64,000 bases of DNA from positions 1,056,001-1,120,000 of the forward strand of contig JAHBXF010000002.1 in NCBI GenBank assembly GCA_019636615.1, written 5' to 3'. The notes beneath the pieces were generated by a model. The model worked only from the letters and a program-made list of their open reading frames with translations, had not been told where the DNA came from and made no database searches. Source of the DNA: Phycisphaeraceae bacterium. GTDB lineage: Bacteria; Planctomycetota; Phycisphaerae; Phycisphaerales; UBA1924. Position numbers and translations under genes: made by a program. Below are positions 34,102 through 41,656 of the stretch, piece after piece (the stretch's first letter is position 1; each line of letters starts with the position of its first letter).

Positions 34102-34440
34102 ATGAATCAAGGCACGCCCGGCAACATCCTCAACCCCTCCGTCTCGACCTTCCAGAGCGAAGTGATGGAAAGCGCGATCCCGACGCTCATCGACTTCTGG
34201 GCGCCATGGTGCCCGCCGTGCCGAGCACTCAAGCCGGAGTTGGAGCGTCTCGCCCCGGACCTGGCCGGGCGCATCAACATCGCCTTTGTCAATGTTGATG
34301 AAGAGCCGGGCATCGCAGAGGCCTTCGGCGTGAGCAGCATCCCCGCGCTCTTCGTCATCAAGAATGGCCGGGTTGTCGATTCGTGGAGTGGGTATCTCCC
34401 CCGAGCGGCCGTGGCCGACAGGCTCGAAAGTCACCTCTGA
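34102..34440 (+). CDS. Thioredoxin with CPPC active site
   Basis: The 112-residue product is a complete thioredoxin fold, ending LPRAAVADRLESHL. The active site is WAPWCPPCRAL, with Cys at about 37 and 40; classical thioredoxins have CGPC. The cis-proline loop is present in SSIPALFVI (Pro about 82). No signal peptide, so it is cytoplasmic. The gene follows the MBL-MBL-lipoprotein genes after 93 nt, and its last 10 nt overlap the tail of the convergent sigma factor gene. Confidence 0.92.
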   Translation: MNQGTPGNILNPSVSTFQSEVMESAIPTLIDFWAPWCPPCRALKPELERLAPDLAGRINIAFVNVDEEPGIAEAFGVSSIPALFVIKNGRVVDSWSGYLPRAAVADRLESHL

Positions 34441-35378
34441 GGCACGGGCTTGGCACTCTGCCCTTGCCTGCCCGCCCGTACGGGCTTTCTGCCGGCCCGC
34501 CGGGGAGGTGTCTCGTGGGCCTCCCGCTCACGCAGCGCGGCCAATACCCGCTCGCGAACCCGTTGCGGCATCGTTCCTGATCCAAAGCCGGCGCACGCCT
34601 CCTGAACGATGTCCAACTCGCGAAAGACTGCGCTGCAGCGTGCGCATACCTCGGCCTGCGGCACACCGAAACCCGCCGCGCTGCCGCCGCGATCCATCGC
34701 TTCCATTTTCGCCTTGAGCAGATCAAGGCACACCTGCTTTTCAAAGACGGGCTGTGGCGCGGCGGCCTTGGTTGACTTTGCCGTCATCGCCTTGCGCAGC
34801 GCCAGTCTTGCCCGGTGCAGCCGCGTTTTCACCGTGTTCACCGTCAACCCAAGCGCGCCTGCGGTCTCTTCGACACTCAGGCCCATGACTTCACGAACAA
34901 CCACCGGAAGCCGGAAGTGCTCGGGGAGTTTCGCGATCTCTGCCTGAACCCTCGATACGGCCTCGTGGCGCTGGGCCTCGTCGTCGGGGGATTCCTGAAC
35001 GGCCGCGCGCATGACGGTGGTTTCATTCCACGGCATCAACTGTGACACCGCGGGCATGCGTCGATCGATACCGCCTTTTCTTCGGTGCCTTGCTTTGCAC
35101 GTTCTGGCCGCGATCGAGTACAACCAGGTCCCCGGGTCTGCTTCGCCGCGGAAGGTGTGCCATTTCCGGTACGCCTTGAGAAAAACATCCTGCACCATGT
35201 CTTCGGCGTCGCTGGCATTGCCGCACAGGCGGAGCGCAAGGCCGTAGAGACGCCGGCCGTACCGCTCGAACAGCAGCGGAACCGCGGCATCGGCGCTGTC
35301 GCCAGAAACCGGGGCAGGCCCCCCCGCCGAGGCGCCCGGCATTTCAACCCTCTTCAAGGTGTGCCGTTGGGTTGGCAT
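34431..35378 (-). CDS. ECF-type RNA polymerase sigma factor with Cys-containing C-terminal extension
   Basis: The 315-residue product contains sigma-2 (AEDMVQDVFLKAYRKWHTFRGEADPGTWL, split here around residues 58-86) and sigma-4 (PVVVREVMGLSVEETAGALG and VNTVKTRLHRARLALRKA, about 162-195), so the ECF core is complete by residue 200. A C-terminal extension of about 115 residues carries EVCARCSAVFREL (about 246) and further Cys residues (VCLDLL, EACAG), then a basic Pro-rich tail. The Cys pattern resembles the zinc-binding anti-sigma domain (HxxxCxxC). The gene start has a TATCGT box 6 nt upstream and no Shine-Dalgarno. It is convergent with the thioredoxin gene. Confidence 0.88.
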   Translation of the reverse strand: MPTQRHTLKRVEMPGASAGGPAPVSGDSADAAVPLLFERYGRRLYGLALRLCGNASDAEDMVQDVFLKAYRKWHTFRGEADPGTWLYSIAARTCKARHRRKGGIDRRMPAVSQLMPWNETTVMRAAVQESPDDEAQRHEAVSRVQAEIAKLPEHFRLPVVVREVMGLSVEETAGALGLTVNTVKTRLHRARLALRKAMTAKSTKAAAPQPVFEKQVCLDLLKAKMEAMDRGGSAAGFGVPQAEVCARCSAVFRELDIVQEACAGFGSGTMPQRVRERVLAALREREAHETPPRRAGRKPVRAGRQGQSAKPVPQR

Positions 35379-35384
35379 GATTCA

Positions 35385-35390
35385 ACGATA
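35385..35390 (-). promoter_or_regulatory. TANNNT -10 box for leaderless start of the sigma factor gene
   Basis: Minus strand TATCGT ends 6 nt before the ATG at 35378. No ribosome binding site precedes the gene. Confidence 0.45.
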
Positions 35391-35568
35391 TCGTAGCGGC
35401 GGGATGCGCTGCCCCTTGGTCCGCAGCGACGGCGTGGAAGCCGTCTTTCCCAACAGTTCGGTGACTCATGGGCTTTGTCCTGGCAACTCAGGCGGCCGTC
35501 GCTTCCGCTTCCGCCATGGCGTCGTGCCGTGTCGTGAACCTCCTCAGGATGCCCGATCTGAGAGAGCC

Positions 35569-35574
35569 TAGAGT
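35569..35574 (+). promoter_or_regulatory. TANNNT -10 box for leaderless start of the ALDH7 gene
   Basis: TAGAGT ends 5 nt before the ATG at 35580. No ribosome binding site precedes the gene. Confidence 0.45.
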
Positions 35575-35579
35575 GAGCG

Positions 35580-37124
35580 ATGATCCGCCGGACACTCGAA
35601 GAACTTGGCATCTCAGGACATGAACGCCTGTGCACAGAGAGCACACCTCCCGCCGCCTGGGGTGCGCAGGCACACGAGGTACATAACCCTGCCACCGGCG
35701 AACGGCTGGCCTGGGTGCGGATGGACACCCGCGACACCTATGAAGAGGTCGTCGGGGCGAGCGTGGCCGCCTTCGAACGCTGGCGGAACGTGCCCGCCCC
35801 GGTGCGCGGGCAGTTGGTCCGGGCCATCGGCGACGAGTTCCGGCGGCTCAAAGCGCCGCTGGGCCGACTGATCTCACTCGAGGTAGGCAAGATCCGAGAA
35901 GAGGGCCTGGGTGAAGTTCAGGAAACCATCGACATCGCTGATTTCGCTGTTGGCCTGTCGCGTCAGTTGTACGGCCTCACCATGCCCAGCGAGCGCGAAT
36001 CTCACCGCATGTTCGAGCAGTGGCTGCCGCTGGGGCCCGTGGGCGTGATCTCGGCGTTCAACTTCCCCAACGCGGTGTGGGCCTGGAACGCGATGATCGC
36101 CGCGGTGTGCGGTGATTCTGTGGTGTGGAAGCCCAGCATGCTCGCCCCGCTCACGGCGATTGCCAGCCAGAATATCGCCGCCGGTGTTGCCGAGGGTGCC
36201 GGGTATCCGGGCCTCTTCGGGCTCGTCTTTGGCCCCGACGACGTGATCGGCGAAACCATGACGGCCGACCCTCGCCTTCCGTTGATCTCGGCCACAGGGT
36301 CGACCCGGATGGGCAGGCATGTTGCGCAGCGCGTGGCGCAGCGTCTGGGGCGAACACTGCTTGAACTCGGCGGCAACAACGCCGTAATCGTTGACCGATC
36401 CACGGACCTGAACCTGGCCATCCCCGCGATCGTTTTCGCCGCCGTGGGCACCGCCGGCCAGCGCTGCACCACCACCCGACGGCTGATCGTGCATACTTCC
36501 ATCGCCGACGAGGTTCTCGCGCGGCTCTCTCGGGCCTACGACACGATTCGGATCGGCGACCCGCTGGCAGAAGGCACGCTGGTGGGTCCGCTCATCGGCG
36601 AGCGTGCCGTGCTGGATTTCGAGCACGCCGTGAGCGCCGCGATTGAGCAGGGGGGCGTGCTGGTGAAGGGTGGCAAACGGCTCAACCCCAAGACGCTGCC
36701 AGAACACCTCAGCGGCGGCCAGTTTGTTGAGCCGACGATTCTCCGCGCCCCTGCCTCCAACTCGCTGCCTGTATCGGCCGACGAGACATTCGCACCGATC
36801 CTGTACGTGTTCACATTCGAAGAACTCGCCGACGCGCTGGCGATGAACAACGGCGTGGCGCAGGGGCTCTCTTCCGCCATTTTTACCGACAGCGTCAGAA
36901 CGGCCGAGGTTTTTCTGTCGCCGGCGGGGTCGGATTGCGGCATCGCCAATGTCAACATCGGCACGAGCGGGGCGGAGATCGGCGGGGCGTTCGGCGGCGA
37001 GAAGGACACCGGGGGCGGACGCGAGTCTGGCAGCGACTCGTGGAAGGCATACATGCGCCGTCAGACGTGTACCATAAACTACGGCACGACGCTGCGTCTC
37101 GCACAGGGGATTCGCTTTGAGTGA
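35580..37124 (+). CDS. ALDH7-type aldehyde dehydrogenase (alpha-aminoadipate semialdehyde dehydrogenase)
   Basis: ALDH7 enzymes oxidise alpha-aminoadipate semialdehyde (in equilibrium with piperideine-6-carboxylate) to 2-aminoadipate in lysine breakdown, and also betaine aldehyde. The 514-residue product shows the NAD-binding and catalytic blocks: FNFPNAVWAWN (about residues 160-170), GSTRMGRHVAQ, LELGGNNAVIVD with the general-base Glu near 262 (the GNNA form is typical of ALDH7), and the nucleophile Cys at about 296 in GQRCTTTRRL. The C-terminal GGAFGGEKDTGGGRESGSD block is also characteristic. It is cotranscribed with rpiA. HglS at 25307 would act two steps later in the same pathway. Confidence 0.92.
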   Translation: MIRRTLEELGISGHERLCTESTPPAAWGAQAHEVHNPATGERLAWVRMDTRDTYEEVVGASVAAFERWRNVPAPVRGQLVRAIGDEFRRLKAPLGRLISLEVGKIREEGLGEVQETIDIADFAVGLSRQLYGLTMPSERESHRMFEQWLPLGPVGVISAFNFPNAVWAWNAMIAAVCGDSVVWKPSMLAPLTAIASQNIAAGVAEGAGYPGLFGLVFGPDDVIGETMTADPRLPLISATGSTRMGRHVAQRVAQRLGRTLLELGGNNAVIVDRSTDLNLAIPAIVFAAVGTAGQRCTTTRRLIVHTSIADEVLARLSRAYDTIRIGDPLAEGTLVGPLIGERAVLDFEHAVSAAIEQGGVLVKGGKRLNPKTLPEHLSGGQFVEPTILRAPASNSLPVSADETFAPILYVFTFEELADALAMNNGVAQGLSSAIFTDSVRTAEVFLSPAGSDCGIANVNIGTSGAEIGGAFGGEKDTGGGRESGSDSWKAYMRRQTCTINYGTTLRLAQGIRFE

Positions 37125-37821
37125 CACCAGAACACAACCGACCGTTGACACCCTGGCCCTGGCCGCGATCGAGCCGATCGAAAACGGCATGATCGTGGGC
37201 CTTGGAACGGGGCTGCTCGCCGACCGAGCGACCCGCGCCCTGGCCGCGATGCTTCGCGAGAAGCCCATGGACGTTCGCTGCGTCTGCGCGAGCCGGCTCA
37301 CCCAGGCCCTGGCCGAGCAACTTGGCCTGCGCACCATCCCGTTTGCAGACGTTGAATCTGTAGACTATCTCATCGACGGCGCTTCAGAAGTCGACGAACA
37401 GATGCGCATGCTCAAAGGGCATCACGGCGCCATCACGCGACAGCGGCTCATTGCGCATGTCGCCCGCCGGTGCGTCTACCTCACAGGCGAAGACCGGCTC
37501 AGCCCACGGCTGGGCAGCCGCGCACTGCTGTCGGCCACCATCATTCCATTCGGCATCGCCAGCATCCGTGCGCGCCTGAGGAACCTTGGCCTCTCGGGCG
37601 TTCTTCGGCGAGACTTTGACGGCAAGGTCTTTGAAACCGACGGGCAGGGTGTGGTGCTCGACATGACCATGCCGGACCGCGACCCATCGCAACTGGCGAA
37701 AGAACTCGACAGCACGTGCGGCGTGGTTGACCACGGGCTCTTCCTGGACGAGGCCGATGAAGTGCTCGTCGAGTGCAAAGGCGGCGAGATCAAGCGCCTT
37801 CAACGCCCGGATTCTGAGTAA
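37117..37821 (+). CDS. rpiA: Ribose-5-phosphate isomerase A
   Basis: RpiA interconverts ribose-5-phosphate and ribulose-5-phosphate in the pentose phosphate pathway. The 234-residue product shows the phosphate-binding GLGTGLLADRA (about 28-38, GSTA in most members), the SVDYLIDGASEVDEQM block (DGADEVD in the family; acid and base residues), LKGHHGAITRQRLI (KGGGGALLREK in most) and the C-terminal DHGLFLDEADEVLV. Substitution of GGGG by GHHG and of DGADE by DGASE shows some divergence. The start is TTG at 37117, preceded by AGGGGA at 6 nt and overlapping the ALDH7 stop by 8 nt, so the two are made together. Confidence 0.85.
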   Translation: MSDTRTQPTVDTLALAAIEPIENGMIVGLGTGLLADRATRALAAMLREKPMDVRCVCASRLTQALAEQLGLRTIPFADVESVDYLIDGASEVDEQMRMLKGHHGAITRQRLIAHVARRCVYLTGEDRLSPRLGSRALLSATIIPFGIASIRARLRNLGLSGVLRRDFDGKVFETDGQGVVLDMTMPDRDPSQLAKELDSTCGVVDHGLFLDEADEVLVECKGGEIKRLQRPDSE

Positions 37822-37841
37822 GTCTCACCCCGGCACGGGCG

Positions 37842-39347
37842 TCACTGCCCCTGGGCCATGCTGTAGCCCTTCACCCCGTCGAAGACCCGCAGAAGTTCGT
37901 ACGAACACACCGTGAACTTCTCGGCGATTTTGTCGAGCAAGGTCACGGCGCGGCTCTGGCCGATCTGGCCCGGCGACACTCCCTCGCGCAGTTCAAACCG
38001 CACGCGGTAATAATCAACGCATTCGGTGTACACGCTGCCGCTGGGCCACACCTGTGTACCGCGGTTGCTGATGAGCGTGAGCCGGAAGGGAGTATCCTGG
38101 GCGACCCGCTGCATCTCGTCCGCGACGGCCGGCGGGGAGAGGGGGGTATCCAGATAGATATCGCAGCCCACGACGTGCGAGACGATGTTCGTGAAGGTGC
38201 GGATCATCTGCTGGCTGGCAGGACGGGGCGCGTGCGTGAAAGCCGGGGCATCCTGCTCTGGCACCGGCGCGGCCGGCACGGTTTTGGGGCTCTCACCGAG
38301 TTTGGCGATGATGCCCGCGACAAAGTCTTTGGTGCTGGCCGGCTCTTTGGTGTAGCCGGGCAGCGAAGGGTCGCCGAAATCACCGGTGTGCAGGCCTGTT
38401 TCCAGAGCCGCGAGCAGCGCGTTCTCGATGATCGCCGCGTGCCGAACCAGGCCGACATGCCGCAGCATCATGATCCCCGAAAGAATCAGGCTTGTGGGGT
38501 TGGCGATGCCCTTGCCCGCGATGTCCGGTGCCGTGCCGTGCACCGCCTCGAAGATGGAGATGTGGCGGCCGATGTTCGCGCTGGGCGCGAAGCCCAGCCC
38601 GCCGACAAGCCCCGCGGCGAGATCGGAAACGATGTCGCCCTGCAGGTTCGGCAGCACGATCATCTTGTATTGCTGCGGCTTGACGACCAGGTTCATGCAC
38701 AGGGCATCGACGATGACGTCGCCGGTTTCGATCTCCGGGAAGTCCTTCGCGGCCGCCTTGAACCGATCGAGGAACAGGCCGTCGGACATCTTCATGATGT
38801 TGGCCTTGTGGCCGCAGTGCACTTTGCTGACGCCCAGCGTGCGTGCCGTCTGGAGCGCGAATCGGTGCACCTGATCAGAACCGGGCGCACTGATGAGCCG
38901 CTTGCACTGCACCATGTCGCTGGTGAGCCGGTGCTCAACCCCGCCGTATGTGTCTTCGATGTTCTCGCGAACGATCGAGAAGTCAAGACGGATCCCGGCC
39001 TTGCTGTAGACTGTCTGCACGCCGGGCAGCGTCTTGAACACCCTGAAGTTGGCGTAGGTGCTGAAAAGTTTGCGCAGCGTGACGTTGATCGACTTGCCCC
39101 CGCCGCCCTTGGGGGTTTCCATCGGGCCTTTGAAGAGCACGCCGCAGTCTTCGATCGTGCGAACGGCCTCGTCTGTGACGCCACGAGTGTTTCCGGTGTC
39201 AAAGACCTCTTTGCCCATCTGGGCAGGGATGAAGTCGGCGTGGTCGTCGACGTGCGCGGCCTTGAAGAGGGTCATGGCGGCGTCCATGATTTCCGGGCCG
39301 ATGCCGTCGCCGGGCGCGACGGCGATGTAGAGACGCGAGGCTGCCAT
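37842..39347 (-). CDS. icd: Isocitrate dehydrogenase, extended type
   Basis: Isocitrate dehydrogenase oxidises isocitrate to 2-oxoglutarate in the TCA cycle. The 501-residue product has a canonical core: VAPGDGIGPEIMDAAM at the start, SINVTLRKLFSTYANFR, RENIEDTYGGVEHR (about 125-138), and DIVSDLAAGLVGGLGFAPSANIG (about 236-258). A C-terminal region of about 150 residues after residue 350 is absent from E. coli Icd but present in Thermus-type enzymes of about 496 residues, and this length matches that class. The ATG at 39347 is preferred to a GTG at 39356, because GGAG is at a usable distance. Cofactor preference cannot be told with confidence. Confidence 0.9.
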   Translation of the reverse strand: MAASRLYIAVAPGDGIGPEIMDAAMTLFKAAHVDDHADFIPAQMGKEVFDTGNTRGVTDEAVRTIEDCGVLFKGPMETPKGGGGKSINVTLRKLFSTYANFRVFKTLPGVQTVYSKAGIRLDFSIVRENIEDTYGGVEHRLTSDMVQCKRLISAPGSDQVHRFALQTARTLGVSKVHCGHKANIMKMSDGLFLDRFKAAAKDFPEIETGDVIVDALCMNLVVKPQQYKMIVLPNLQGDIVSDLAAGLVGGLGFAPSANIGRHISIFEAVHGTAPDIAGKGIANPTSLILSGIMMLRHVGLVRHAAIIENALLAALETGLHTGDFGDPSLPGYTKEPASTKDFVAGIIAKLGESPKTVPAAPVPEQDAPAFTHAPRPASQQMIRTFTNIVSHVVGCDIYLDTPLSPPAVADEMQRVAQDTPFRLTLISNRGTQVWPSGSVYTECVDYYRVRFELREGVSPGQIGQSRAVTLLDKIAEKFTVCSYELLRVFDGVKGYSMAQGQ

Positions 39348-39622
39348 GCTGTTCACACTCCGTGCGGGTCAATGGGACTCTCCGGACGGCGTCCGAAGAG
39401 AAACTGCTTCTGTGAAACCAAGGGTAGACGGCGCGAGCACGCTGCAGCACGACCGTTGCAAGCGCCCCCCGGGGCGGGGAGAGGGTGAGACGTGGCCGCG
39501 CCCCCACTTTCACGCCCGATCCCCGAAGGCCGTATCCTCACGGGTTGTATCGGGCCATCGAAGCGTCGCGCCCGGCCAAATTCGACTTCTTCCCACCTTC
39601 CCACAGAGACAGGAAGCACACC

Positions 39623-40345
39623 ATGGCTCGTCAAGCATCCCGGAGCAAGGCAGGTAAGAAAGCCACTCGTACCTCAGGCGGCCGTGGTTCCACCATGCCC
39701 GCAAAGAAGTCGGCCTCGAAGGCAACGTCCAAAAAGACAGCGCCCAAGACCACCGCACGAACCGCGACGAAAGCCGCCGCGAAGAAGTCCAGCGCGCGCA
39801 AGCCCGCGGGCACGAAGGCCAGCAAGGCCTCGACGGCGGCACTCCCGGCCGCGCTCGACGCCCGCAGCCGCGCGATCGCCATCTTCAAGTTCGCCGACAC
39901 GATGGTGCAGGAGGTTTCGAAGGGGTTTGGCGAAGAGCAGGCCACGTCACAGTCTCAGGCCGGGGATAACCACCTGCTCTGGACACTGGGCCACCTGGCG
40001 GTCTCGAACCTGTGGTTGGCCTCGCTGATTGACGGTGAGAACACCGCTCCCCCGAAGGGGTATGAAGAGAGTTTCGGCATGGGGTCGCGCCCGGTGAGCG
40101 ATGCTTCGCAGTATCCCTCGCTGAACGAAGTTCGCGGGGCCTATGCGCAGAGTGTTCAACGACTGATGACCGCCGCCGAACAACTGCGAGATGATCTTCT
40201 CACGCAGCCCCCTCCGGTCGCGACGGGCGGCTTTGTGAGCGATCGGCTCAATGTTCTGGAAAAGGCCGCGTGGCATGCCGGGTGGCACGCGGGCCAGTTG
40301 GCGGCGCTGCGGCGTGCGCTGGGCCTGGCCCCGATGATGGGATAA
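39623..40345 (+). CDS. DinB-fold protein with histone-H1-like Lys/Ala/Thr-rich N-terminal tail
   Basis: The 240-residue product has two parts. Residues 1-75 are a repetitive, strongly basic tail (KKSASKATSKKTAPKTTART and similar), the composition of bacterial histone-H1-like proteins such as HctB/AlgP, with no fold expected. Residues 80-240 form a DinB/YfiT-type four-helix bundle: DNHLLWTLGHLAVSNLWLA has His residues at two helix turns and HAGWHAGQLAALRRALG supplies the C-terminal His pair, together the usual metal-binding His triad of DinB proteins. DinB enzymes include thiol transferases. AGGAAG precedes the ATG at 39623. The tail fused to a DinB fold is unusual. Confidence 0.8.
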   Translation: MARQASRSKAGKKATRTSGGRGSTMPAKKSASKATSKKTAPKTTARTATKAAAKKSSARKPAGTKASKASTAALPAALDARSRAIAIFKFADTMVQEVSKGFGEEQATSQSQAGDNHLLWTLGHLAVSNLWLASLIDGENTAPPKGYEESFGMGSRPVSDASQYPSLNEVRGAYAQSVQRLMTAAEQLRDDLLTQPPPVATGGFVSDRLNVLEKAAWHAGWHAGQLAALRRALGLAPMMG

Positions 40346-40395
40346 ACCCCGCGGCGGCCCTATGCCAGCCCGGAACCCCGCGGGCATCGCGGGGG

Positions 40396-40401
40396 TACAG
40401 T
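40396..40401 (+). promoter_or_regulatory. TANNNT -10 box for leaderless start of the GlmU-like gene
   Basis: TACAGT ends 7 nt before the ATG at 40409, again predicting transcription start at the initiation codon. Confidence 0.45.
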
Positions 40402-40408
40402 CGCCCTG

Positions 40409-41629
40409 ATGACACCGTACATCTTATTCGACGACGGGAAAGGGACGCTCGCCCCCCTCACCGACCTGCGCGCGGCGTTTGAAATCCGCACCGGTGCGCT
40501 CACAACGCTCGAACGTACGCGTGCCCTGCTGGGCGGCAACCCCAGCGCACTCTATGTTCCCGAGCACCTCAAAGCCCTGGTCGCCTCGCGTCACGGCACG
40601 CCCGTCAATACGTGCGCTGATCCTGACATCATCGCCTTGAACGGACGGGCGCCGCTCGGCGCGATGCATGCGAAAGCCCTGGGCCCGGGCCAGGCCGTCG
40701 TTGAGGATGCAAGCGGCGAGGTGATCGCCGCCAGAACCGATGCCGCGGGCGTTGAGGCGCTGGCGCAGGGACGAACGCCCGGGGGCCTTGAAGTGGTTGA
40801 AAGGCTTCCCGCGAAGGGGTTGATGTCTCGTCCGTGGCACGCGCGATCGTTTCGGGATGCTTGCCTGGGTGTCGATCTCGACACACTGACGGCGAACCCG
40901 GGGCGGCTGCCACCGGAGGGGGTTCTGCGGATGGGCGATGCGCCGCTGCGGTGCGCCCTGACCGCGCGCCTCTGCCCCGGAGTGACGCTCGACCTCGAAG
41001 GCGGGCCGATCTTGATCGACGAGAACGCTGTAATTCGCCCCGGGGCCGTGCTGATCGGCCCGTGCGCCATCGGCGCCAACTCCACGGTGCTCGAGCGCGC
41101 CACCATCCGACCGAACACGGCCATCGGCCCCTGGTGCAAGATCAACGGCGAAGTTGGTGGAGTGATCTTCCAGGGGTACAGCAACAAGGCTCACGACGGC
41201 TACCTCGGTGATTCGTGGGTGGGCGAGTGGGTGAACCTGGGGGCCGGCACGACCAACTCGAACCTGCTCAACACCTACGGCGAGATTCTCGCGGTCGCGG
41301 CGCCCGGCGGCAGGCACGAGCGAACCTCGGAAAAGTTCCTCGGCGCGATCATCGGCGACCACGTGAAGACCGCCATCTGCACACGCATCATGACCGCGTG
41401 CGTGCTGCACACCGGCGGGATGTTCGCGACCACGGCACCCGTTTCGGGCGCCACCCCACCGTTCGCGTGGGCAACCGACGAAGGGCTGAGACGGTATCGG
41501 CCCGAGAAGTTCCTGGATGTTGCCCGTGCCATGATGCAGCGTCGCCATGTCGAACCATCCCCGGCGTATATCGAGAGGCTGCGTGCGCTGCTGGCCTCGG
41601 CCGCCGCGAACGAGGGCAGCGCCGCCTGA
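40409..41629 (+). CDS. GlmU-like nucleotidyltransferase/acetyltransferase
   Basis: The 406-residue product matches the alternative bacterial GlmU family: it opens with YILFDDGKGTLAPLTDLRAAFEIRTGALTTLER, split here (about residues 4-36), whose FDD and PLT...R...R.G..T.ER elements define that family. The C-terminal part (about 200-380) is a left-handed beta-helix with hexapeptide repeats (IDENAVIRPGAVLIGPCAIGANSTVLERATI, in parts) and an AHDGYLGDSWVGEWVNLGAGTTNSNLLNTYG block shared with acetyltransferases. Expected role: synthesis of UDP-GlcNAc for cell envelope. No classical GlmU is visible. The 27-nt gap to polA suggests cotranscription. Confidence 0.85.
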   Translation: MTPYILFDDGKGTLAPLTDLRAAFEIRTGALTTLERTRALLGGNPSALYVPEHLKALVASRHGTPVNTCADPDIIALNGRAPLGAMHAKALGPGQAVVEDASGEVIAARTDAAGVEALAQGRTPGGLEVVERLPAKGLMSRPWHARSFRDACLGVDLDTLTANPGRLPPEGVLRMGDAPLRCALTARLCPGVTLDLEGGPILIDENAVIRPGAVLIGPCAIGANSTVLERATIRPNTAIGPWCKINGEVGGVIFQGYSNKAHDGYLGDSWVGEWVNLGAGTTNSNLLNTYGEILAVAAPGGRHERTSEKFLGAIIGDHVKTAICTRIMTACVLHTGGMFATTAPVSGATPPFAWATDEGLRRYRPEKFLDVARAMMQRRHVEPSPAYIERLRALLASAAANEGSAA

Positions 41630-41656
41630 ACCCGAAGCACACGAGGCCCCGCCGCC

